A DNA stretch of 64,000 nucleotides from Mactra quadrangularis (Eukaryota; Mollusca; Bivalvia; Venerida; Mactridae): the NCBI GenBank assembly GCA_025267735.1, contig CM046308.1:40785267-40849266 (forward strand). Reading direction: 5' to 3'. The notes beneath the pieces were generated by a model. The model was given only the letters and a program-made list of their open reading frames with translations, ran no database searches and was not told the DNA's origin. Below, one piece after another: positions 55,536 through 64,000 of the stretch (within the stretch, counting starts at the first letter, position 1; each line of letters opens with the position of its first letter). A program made the translations under genes and the position numbers.

Positions 55536-55895
55536 GGGACATTAGTCAGTTATCTTTCCCTGATAAAATCTGAAGCAATCCAATTGGTAAGTAGGTCCTT
55601 ACAGTTGGAATCCTCGGATTTTATCATTGAAGTCCTATGTAAGGATAACAAAATATTTCATCTAATATCTGTCTTGTTAATTAAGATACTAACAGAAGTG
55701 ATAAAATTTAAATAGTTCTTTACCCTAAAAAAACTTGGCTTGAATTTCAAACAAAATAAATGATTTACAAAAAAGTTATTCAAGATTAATTTTGACAAAT
55801 TGACATTGAAAAGTAAGGGTAAAATCCAGGTAATTCAACTAATTGAACCTACCTATTTGAAGTTTATACAAGGGGAAGTAACTGACTAAGGTCCC
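55536..55895. mobile_element. Harbinger-like MITE, copy H3
   Basis: Same orientation and body as H1: GGGACATTAGTCAGTTATCT to AGTAACTGACTAAGGTCCC. Right TTA intact; the left site is altered. Confidence 0.78.
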
Positions 55896-55974
55896 TTATT
55901 ACCCAAGTACTTTTTCTTAAGAAATTGGTCTAGTCAGGCATAGAAATAGACTACATGTACATTCAGAATAAATA

Positions 55975-56332
55975 CAGTACCCGCCAAAAGTTTGGAGACA
56001 AAGGAAATTCAATATATTTTTTTATTTCAATGATTGTCTTTGGTAAAACCATTATTTTTAATATATTCAATATGGTTGATAATTAAATAAAACCAATGCA
56101 TCACATTTATAAGATTCAGAATCTAAAATACCAAAGCCTTCAGTAACCAAATTCTATGTAATTCTTTTCTATAATAGATTGCAAGCTACTTTTGTAGTCT
56201 CAATTACAAATAGTACCATAACAAAAAAATAACCAAAACTAAAAAGCATTTCAAAATAAATGTCAATTTTTTACAAAACCTGTGCAGTAGGCTTACAAAG
56301 TGAAAATGTCTCCAAACTCTTGGTGGGTATTA
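55975..56332. mobile_element. Tc1-like MITE
   Basis: CAGTACCCGCCAAAAGTTTG and the inverse of CAAACTCTTGGTGGGTATTA flanked by TA. GAGACA continues the inverted match inward. No transposase in 358 bp. Confidence 0.7.
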
Positions 56333-58494
56333 TATATTTGGGGTTTTCCTTGCAGTACAAACAAACTTCCACTGTTACCAAGAAAAAAATGTGTTCAATG
56401 AACAATAAAGTTTAATTCTTGTTCTGTGCTTTTCAGCAATAATGAGTTTATGAATTTTGTTTGTTTCGCCTGATCCTGGATGAAAAAAACATGACTTAAA
56501 GTTCCGATTTAGGTTTGTCACAATTTCAACAATACATTGCACAATAATCTGTAACTATTTGTATCAAAGTGGTAAAATGCTTTAAAATTTATAATGCTTT
56601 AAAATTATTTTGCTTGATAGTGAATATACTATGTTCTTCCATTGATATTATTTTGCATCAATTTGTCCCGGTTTGAAATTGATAATCAATCAAAGGGAGG
56701 CAATCTATGATGACTTGTCATACACTATATAAAATTGGATTAGCTCCCTTTGTGTGCAAATTATGTAGTATAGTGTGACAACAATGATAAGTCTCATGTG
56801 GGAATATAAAGGTGTGGCTGCAATCAGAAATATTGACAAAAATACATGGATAGATTTGGAAAGTCATAGAAATGAAAAATTTAACATCTACAAATAAAGA
56901 TTTTAATAGCAAAAGAAATGATTTTTATGGAAGACTGGGATTTATGCTGCTTAAAAAGTCTTGAGTTCAGGTATGTGGCTGAAAACTTCCATTCATGAAT
57001 TTAGGTCTTGAAAAAATGTCAGTTAATGCTTTATTTTCTTAGAAACAAAACTCTTAACTTTGTTATTAGTTAACCATAAATACTTGTTTTGACTAAATTT
57101 GGGGAAAACACCAATGTTTTTATTTTGTACAAGCCCTTAAATATATTGTTACCTATATGGGACTATGGATTGTTGTCACTTTATATTGGTAGAGAAATGG
57201 GTTTTTTTATATTATTGAAATATGATTTCTATTTGTTATTTTACAATCACACTTTGTTATGTTATAGTCCACAGGCAATAAAGTGTCTGTTTGTTATAAT
57301 CATTGTACAATATTGTTTGTGATCGGATAAGTTGATCAATTATTGCGCATTGACTTTATATGATCCAGATTTTAAGATAATACTGCTGTGGATAGACAGA
57401 AGGATGCTGTTATGTCTTACTTCTGCTGTTCAATAACTTCTGGTTTATTTTGTGTATGGCGGTGAAAGCGGTTATTATTGCATTTTTCTAAGAATGACCC
57501 CCTTGACTTGTTGTGATTGTGCTAACACAAATCAAAAGTGTGTTCGCCTGTCCGGTTAACCTGCTGTATTTATAGGTCGATTGTTTGAAGTGTTTTGAAC
57601 CGGAACAATGCTGTTCTACCTATCACTGAACTGTTCTTTGTGTACAAACGTAGTTGAAGCCAGAAATTTCATTTTACTTTTTAAACCCCAACAAATTCAG
57701 TGCCTTCAGCGCTTTGATTCATAAATAAGTTTTTTGTGCTTATCCTTGTTTTGTTATTAAGTATATGATTATAAACGTGGTTCAACTTATTGTCTGTAGA
57801 CTATACATTATTACATTAGTTATTACATTTTGTATTATTATTATTGTATTTGAGCAATTATTTCAAGTGCTACACTTGCCATAGTTATAAAACTCTTAGA
57901 AAGGGAGATAATAAATTATGAAACACAGTATGACAGAGTTGTCTTTCTTTATGATTATCAACAGAGTTGTCTTTCTTTATGATTATCATGAGCCAGTTAA
58001 ATAAGGGTATCTCTACCTAGGGCTGCAAAGCAATTCACTATGGCATGGTATGATATATTTTAGCTCTGGGTAGCAAAATTATATTTGATACCTGAATATA
58101 TTCAGAACACCGTCATTTTCTGAGGCTGCAATCTTGGTTTTGCTACCTTGAAGCAAAACCTCGGCATAGTACTTGACTAAAAGAGAGAGGGATTTTCAAA
58201 AGAGCCTAACCCATCAAAAGGTATCTCAGGGGGTTCCTGAAGGTGATTTGCTAGAAAAAAACTGGGGTCAATCAGTGCAGGCAACAGGGGCCATATAGTG
58301 ATAGGATGCCATACTTTAAGCTCTGAAAAAATTGAGCTCATATTGGAAATACAACTGTCCAAGGACCCTTATGTTATATAGGGTCCTTGAACTGTCTGTA
58401 GAGGACATTGGAGGCGATTAAGAAGCAAACATGTGGACATTTTGCCCGGGCCCAGTATTGCAATGGTAACACATTACAGCAATATGTTTCATTC
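56333..58494. other. Between convergent genes L and B
   Basis: No exon or clear repeat. A perfect 26-bp direct duplication (ACAGAGTTGTCTTTCTTTAT and six more bases) lies at about 57934 and 57961. The 77-codon frame at 57089 has no support. Confidence 0.4.
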
Positions 58495-58500
58495 TTTATT
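58495..58500 (-). promoter_or_regulatory. Candidate polyadenylation signal of gene B
   Basis: AATAAA on the minus strand about 70 nt beyond the stop; another overlaps the stop region (58563-58568) but is too close to be likely. Confidence 0.4.
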
Positions 58501-58570
58501 CAGTTGAGCTGATAGTGATAAAAATGAAAAAGTAGACTCGAACACAATTAAGCAAACAGCATTTTATTAT

Positions 58571-58875
58571 CTATATAATGTTTTGACCAAAATGAATCAA
58601 ATGTATATTACAATTAATGTACATCATTACTCCAACTATGATGTCATACACAATTTGAAGACATTCTGGGCCAAACAGAGCCAGAAACTTAGCTATTCCT
58701 ATAATGAGTACTAATATAAATCCATAATTTCTACAGGCATTGATTTTTCTTCTGTTTAACCAGTTAAGGCAATTTGAAAAGCTATGATTTACTGACTTTT
58801 CAAATGGCTGTACTTGATTAATGTCTGAGTTGTTTTGGAACAGTTCCTCTTGCTTAATCAAACTAGTTTCATTAT
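58571..58875 (-). CDS. Gene B terminal exon
   Basis: Starts after acceptor acattgcag; 100 residues, TAG stop at 58571-58573. Carries the hydrophobic C-terminal region. Confidence 0.72.
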
Positions 58876-61590
58876 CTGCAATGTAAAGAGATGAGATTTA
58901 ATAGGGAAAAGTGTAATAATATGAAATTACCATAAAACCATTTCTACATTCATGTCAGCTAAAGGAAAATTAGAGGAGCCAGGCAAACCTTTTTAAAGTA
59001 TTTACAAAAACGCTGAAAATGGGATTAAAATTGATATTTTTGATGTGTTCTTAGAAACATTATCTTGGTTAAATAACTTAGAGACTGAATCTCTGGACCT
59101 GTGGTGCTTTTCACAAAAATTCTTTTGAAAAAAATCTTCGTAAGTCAGTTTCATATAATTAGCACTTCAAAGTCAGACGGATAATAAGCATAACTATGAT
59201 ATGATATTCAAAAGGTATACACTATTCTTCACAATTCTATAATATTTAGAATTGATAATCCAAGAAATGAGCATCTTATTAAGGTTTCTTGCTTTTGACT
59301 TACAAAGATTTTTTTTGTAAGTATTTTTGTGAAAAGCACCACTGCTTATGAATTTTACATAAAAATTGAACCATCAAATTATAAACATGGTTGTTGAACT
59401 AATTTTAAAGAGAACCTAAAACCTCACAACAATTGCTTAAATCATATCATGTGATAAAAAAGTAAAACTATAGTTGTCAGTATTTACTGCAAAGATAAAA
59501 GATAGCATATAATGTAATATCAGCAAGAAAAACTCCAAGAAAACTACTTTTTTCTGGCGACTGATTTTATAAAAGAAATATTTTTACAGAAAATGTATAT
59601 TTCTCACACAGAAATGGAGGATAGGATGAGTACTTACTTCTGTAGTCTAGAAATTTCTTTCTTTCTTTATTATAAGAATTTGCTGATTTTTCATCTGTCG
59701 TCTGCATTGCATAATTTACAACTAACTTTTGACTGATTGTTTTTGCTGTATCTATGAAACCATTTAACTTTACAGGAAATTCCACTTTTTCAGGAATATG
59801 TCCGTATGTCCTCCATTGATATTTTGGATGAAATATTCTGCAAAGTGAATGAAAGAAATAATTTCTGCTTTAAGTTTGTATACTTTTAATTATAGATACA
59901 GGTATTTAGTGATCTACAACAAAAACAACTTATGAAGTGAACAAGAAAATTGTTTCTTCGTTTTTTTCTTGTCAGACAAATAACTGAATAACATCAAATA
60001 GTTAATAAAAAACACAATGAACTACATTTTCCAGAAAACTAGATTCCCATATAGCCAGTGAGCTCATATATCGCTAGCTCTAAATCCTCCACACAAAAAC
60101 TGAGTCAAGCAATTAGCTTAGTCATATGCAAAAATAATTTGTGCAGGAGATTCAGAGTAGACAATTACAACTCACTCGCTAAGGCCATGACATACCCGAA
60201 TTTTGTTAAGCGTCCGCGTGCGCGTAGGTTTTAGAGTCCTGAATCTAAATAAAAAACAAAATTTGCTTAAATAATTCTGATATTCATGGATTCAATACGA
60301 CAATTTAATTCAGGTACAATTATAACCGCGTCATTTTATATTAAATTCAGACCATTGTTTCATATTATGAGGATGTTATTCCATTGCAATTTTTTATATA
60401 ATACATTGGGTTTGTTTTGTTGTAAAAATATTTGTGTTTTCGGTTTGTGTGTTTTTGTGAATAGGTACCTAGGTTTGTCAAATTTGAGTTGACACTTAAC
60501 AGAATTCCGATTTGGCATGGCCTAATGTTGACATTTTTTGTGGAGCAAAACTGAACTTGTATTCTTTTATTTATGTTAAAATTTGCTCGCATGTATTTAC
60601 TCTGTAAACTGTGACAAAATAAAAGTATATATGTTCTGTTTTAAAATGACTTAGTGAACAAGTTTTGATCAAAACTGTAATCGTAATTATCTATTTCCAG
60701 GTCAATAAATATAAAACTATGAAATTATAAAAGAGGTTGAAATTGTCATTATCTTGGTCTATAAGAACAAGTTGTTAAGCTTTTAAAAATGTATTATTCT
60801 TAACCACGGGTTCGAGTGATACACTTGCAAAAAAGTAATACAATGTATAGTTTCTATCAGTGGTCAAAGCATTAAACATTTTATTTACCTTTCTCCACAC
60901 ATAGTCAGGCATTCTGTCAAGTTAGTTAAAGAGTCTAAAATTTTCCCAACTTCTGATGTAAAGCACACATGATTTTTCTGTGTTTCTTTCACATGTAAAC
61001 CCAGACGACACATGGCATACTCAACCTCGCTTTTCAAATCATTCTGTGGGTCATGAAGCTATGGAACGAAAAATCATATAGAAATTCAATCATGGAAACT
61101 TTGTGCCAAGGATGCTTGTGGTCGTATATACAGTAAACTTCCGCTAAAAATATTGTCTTAGTTATTGCGAAATTTTGCAATTCTTTAAGGTTTTAAGTCC
61201 ATAATAACTTGTCGAATATCTTCTGGCTCTCGTAAAATTTAAATAATATTTCACACGAAATAATTAGAAATAATTATTAAAAAAAAACAAAAAAACAAGA
61301 AAACGAAATAATATTTTGTTTAAACGAAATGATATTTTGTATAAACGAACTAATATTTCATAAAAAAAAACCCGAAAAAATTGCGAAAATAAAAAAGTAT
61401 TTCAAGATGTCACTTTAGGCGCTCCATTCCTGGGCAGCTGGTTCGGATTTTTTTTAATGTCTTACCATTTGTTCAATCAAAGCCTGAAGGTTATCTATAT
61501 CATCATTTAAAGCATTGTTATCATGTAAACTAAGACTGTTAACGAAACTCCTGAAATCTCTCGTCATTTCTACAACACTTTTATTTAAAG
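58571..61590 (-). CDS. Gene B: unrecognised helical protein with C-terminal membrane region (3' part)
   Basis: Minus-strand exons 61590-61466, 61058-60889, 59837-59638 and 58875-58571 join in phase (ATG|CTT, AG|A, A|AT) to about 265 residues plus stop. Donors are gtaag, gtaaat and gtaagt; acceptors ttatttcag, ttccatag, actttgcag and acattgcag. Seen: an N-terminal part rich in heptad-like Leu/Val spacing (VNSLSLHDNNALNDDIDNL) that is probably helical; several Cys (ECLTMCGE); a basic segment (YNKERKKFLDYR); and near the end a hydrophobic region (YGFILVLIIGIAKFLALFG, then IVYDIIVGVMMYI), one hairpin or two helices. No catalytic motif. The layout resembles small coiled-coil plus membrane-anchor proteins, but no family is assigned. 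The first exon starts mid-codon, so the N-terminus lies upstream, perhaps beyond the window. Confidence 0.72.
59101..59342. mobile_element. MITE family U, copy 2
   Basis: GTGGTGCTTTTCACAAAAAT and the inverse of ATTTTTGTGAAAAGCACCAC; inner CTTCGTAAGTCAGTTTCATA matches the other copy. Lies in the last visible intron of gene B. Confidence 0.75.
59638..59837 (-). CDS. Gene B internal exon
   Basis: Acceptor actttgcag, donor gtaagt. 200 nt, open in one frame only with correct phase at both ends. Encodes FHPKYQWRTYGHIPEKVEF through KKFLDYR. Confidence 0.72.
60889..61058 (-). CDS. Gene B internal exon
   Basis: Acceptor ttccatag, donor gtaaat. 170 nt; LHDPQNDLKSEVEY to ECLTMCGE. The polypyrimidine tract is short, but phases agree on both sides. 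Confidence 0.68.
61466..61590 (-). CDS. Gene B, first visible exon
   Basis: Acceptor gttttatttcag, donor gtaag. Encodes LNKSVVEMTRDFRSF through LQALIEQM. Opens with two bases of a codon, so an upstream exon ending in one base is required and was not found. Confidence 0.68.
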
Positions 61591-61674
61591 CTGAAATAAA
61601 ACCAAAAACAACAACATGAGAATTGACATAGCCGATGGCGTACAAAAGTGTCAACATTATCCAAGCATCTATAA

Positions 61675-61960
61675 AACCCGGGCCAATAGCACAGTTGGTA
61701 GCGCGCCGGGATTTGGAATCTCGTGTCGCGGAGGGGATACGGGTTCGAATCCCACCCGGGAAGGTTATAACCTTTCATGAAAATTTGCAATAATGTCAAT
61801 TTTCATCCATTAATAAGATATATGGAGAAGTTCCGCCATTGTGGAAGAGTAGGTGAGTACTGGTTATAGACAAGAGTCCAGGAAAGCTAGTTTAATTAGG
61901 TGCGCTGGACGCCGTAAAATGACCTAAATTGTGTTGACACGGCGTCAAATCCAGTAAAAA
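61675..61960 (+). mobile_element. tRNA-derived SINE, family S2 (well preserved)
   Basis: AATAGCACAGTTGGTAGCGC (A box) and ACGGGTTCGAATCCCACC (B box); the body as at 13268; 3' end ACACGGCGTCAAATCC and an A-rich tail. The intact boxes suggest a recent insertion. Confidence 0.85.
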
Positions 61961-62316
61961 TATAAATTAAAAAAATCTTTAAAATCGTATCAGAGAACTG
62001 TTGAACAAAAAAAGTCGTGGGGAAATAGACACACACGCATAGAAGACAAAGAGGTTTTCATTTTAGAATTCACTTCAAAATGAGGACAAATGGTTAGTGA
62101 TGGAAGACTCTGAGAATGTATTCGTGAGTATCGATGCCAATCTTTGATGACTTAATCTGTGAATGTCGTGAAATTTAACAAAAAACAAAGCCTTGATCTA
62201 TCACGCACGTGAATGCTTCATTTAAAACAGATCGATTTGACTTTTTGAATTTAACCTCATGCTATTAGGAATTTGAGGGAATGAAGAACATTGAGGTAAA
62301 ATAAAATTATGTACAT

Positions 62317-63722
62317 CATAGGCGGATCCAAGGTGGGCGGACCCGGCGTTCGCCCCCCTAAATTGTACAAGCAAAGGTTTTTCTATCATATATATGATAT
62401 TTATGGGGAATTATGTCATAAATGTTATAAATTTTCGCACGGTACGCGCGCACTAAGTTACAAGACTGGGAGTCATTAATACAATGATATAACGTACAAT
62501 ATAAGTCATCCTCGTTATAACATCAGGGCCGTCGCCAGCTTTTGAAAAGTGGTCCGGCCATTGATCGTGGGGGAGGAGAGTACCCCTCTCGTAAGGGGGG
62601 TCCGGGGGACCGCCCCCGGGAAAAAAATTGAAATTCTTCTGCCCCTAGATGGGATTTTATTGCATCTGGAGACGATTATTTTTTATTTTGAATGTCAGCA
62701 ATTCAGGAAAAATACAACTATTTTGACCCCTCAGTTAGCCTCATCAGGCGGTGGCACCAAACCTACGCGACGACTGAAAACTTCTTTTAACTGGATTTTT
62801 CTGACAAAATGTTTACGCTGAGGAAACTTAAAAGCCTTAAGCTGAATTGGTAACGGAGGTATATCCATGATTATGACAACGTAAAATTTCAAAATTAAGA
62901 ATGAGCAGTTCCGACCTTTCCAGCATATTTATTATTACAGTGTCTGTCGGAATGTTGTTTGATAATATACACATAAAGAAAAAAATACCAAACTATTGTT
63001 TTCCAAAATATATACTTAACATGAATACCGCTCTGTTAATTCTTTAATTCTTTAACTTGATTTGTTTGTAATTATTTTTAATTAGTACATTCATTGTATC
63101 ATCAAAAAAATATTTACTTGAGCCTAATTTCAATTTATTACGCCAAGAAAAAACACCATTGTTAAATATATTAACGTTTGGTGCATTAAAGAAGCGGGTA
63201 GATAATCTTAGGTAATTATCATCTTTATAGACAGAAGTGTCACCGAAATTATAATCATGCCCTTGAGCGTGTGCACAATTGATCGGCAGTTGTTATCGAT
63301 ACTTGATTTCGCATGTCAAAAAAATAATCCTTTTAAACAGATTAGACATTTTCAACAATTAAAGGCGAAAACTGAAAAAAAGGTAATTTGTGTGAAACAT
63401 CGGCCAAAAAAGTGGTCCGGCCATGGCCGGACCGGCCGGACCGTTGCCGACGCCCTTGAACATGGTCCAACAGCCGTTATAAAATTATGCTTTTTATTGT
63501 GTATCCTGGGACAGGATAGTTAAGGTTCCGAAAATGAGCCTGAACCCCTTAGAAGTGACCAAAACTCAGATGCTTTAGGGGGCAACCGCCCTAGTAAGAG
63601 CCGTACACATGCCCCAACGGGAGCCCTTACAGCCCCAGGACTTCCAGTCTGCGTGTTAATTTTCCGCCGCCCCTTACTAAAATGTTCCGCCCCCGTAACT
63701 AGGAATCCTGGATCCGCCTATG
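62317..63722. mobile_element. Outer GC-rich inverted-repeat element (1.4 kb)
   Basis: CATAGGCGGATCCAAG at the left and CCTGGATCCGCCTATG at the right are inverted; TACAT flanks both sides (62312-62316, 63723-63727). No transposase frame. It is interrupted by a second element. Confidence 0.7.
62524..63458. mobile_element. Inner GC-rich element nested in the outer one
   Basis: CAGGGCCGTCGCCA and the inverse of TTGCCGACGCCCTTG; AACAT on both sides (62519-62523, 63459-63463). AAAAGTGGTCCGGCCAT lies near both ends (62546, 63408), in the same orientation, next to a GGCCGGACC palindrome. The 90- and 88-codon frames here are artefacts. Confidence 0.65.
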
Positions 63723-64000
63723 TACATGTACCAAAATTTCCTGGCCACATACAAATAACTGCAAAATTTCAAGCTTATTCTTGTTATATATTTTAAGTCA
63801 TATGTTGATAAACTAAATAATGATGGTTTTGGAATTAGCGTAGTTAATAATTATTATTCGTTTCTTTTTTACTGGCTAAATGTAGATTAGTCTATCTTAA
63901 AATATACTTTCTCAGGGTTCCTATTTTCTATATGGACCTAAAGATAGTGTGTTCATCAAAACTTGAAACTTAAATGAAAAACAATTTGCCATGAAATTTA

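Noticed and set aside
57089..57322. 77-codon frame downstream of gene L
   Set aside because: No acceptor in phase, low-complexity hydrophobic composition.
62549..63523. 90- and 88-codon frames
   Set aside because: They fall in the nested GC-rich elements and cross their inverted ends; no coding character.

Overview
This is AT-rich, intron-containing animal nuclear DNA, most likely from a bivalve or other mollusc. Short exons have GT/AG borders with matching phases. They sit in long introns packed with tRNA-derived SINEs, miniature inverted-repeat elements (MITEs) and minisatellites. Several repeats, such as the one opening TATACCCCCGCTTCG and the AAGGGGCATAACTCC units, look like repeats familiar from mollusc genomes. 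That species-group call is inference. No prokaryotic system, CRISPR array, rRNA gene or convincing free-standing tRNA gene is present.

Three protein-coding genes can be assembled by joining exons whose phases agree. Gene A (+, coding exons 1369-1535, 8065-8918, 9848-10088, 10952-11327) is the 3' part of an unrecognised protein with two Cys-x2-Cys pairs, an acidic 11-residue repeat and a charged C-terminus. Gene L (+, seven coding exons from 29819 to 54841) encodes a complete 422-residue four-helix membrane protein resembling the LAPTM/DUF4728 families. It has a PPxY-bearing and unusually long cytoplasmic tail. Gene B (-, coding exons 61590-61466, 61058-60889, 59837-59638, 58875-58571) is the 3' part of an unrecognised helical protein ending in a hydrophobic membrane-anchor-like region. 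Genes L and B converge; A and L are in tandem. Nothing links the three functionally.

Layout: 1-11.3 kb is gene A, whose large intron holds a non-LTR retrotransposon with a 617-codon open frame (1837-3690) and a 3.2 kb inverted-repeat element (4020-7263). 11.3-29.8 kb is gene-poor and full of repeats. 29.8-54.8 kb is gene L, with a 15 kb first intron, four hAT-type MITEs carrying 8-bp target duplications, and several SINEs. 55-58.5 kb is the space between the L and B 3' ends, and 58.5-64 kb holds gene B plus nested GC-rich elements.

The most notable signals are the three unrecognised or unusual proteins, a family of about 85-100 bp near-palindromes in six places (4561, 9568, 35048, 49134, 52581, 54893), and the way mobile elements hug exon edges and stop codons. 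All gene models rest on reading splice sites and phase by eye; none has transcript support here.
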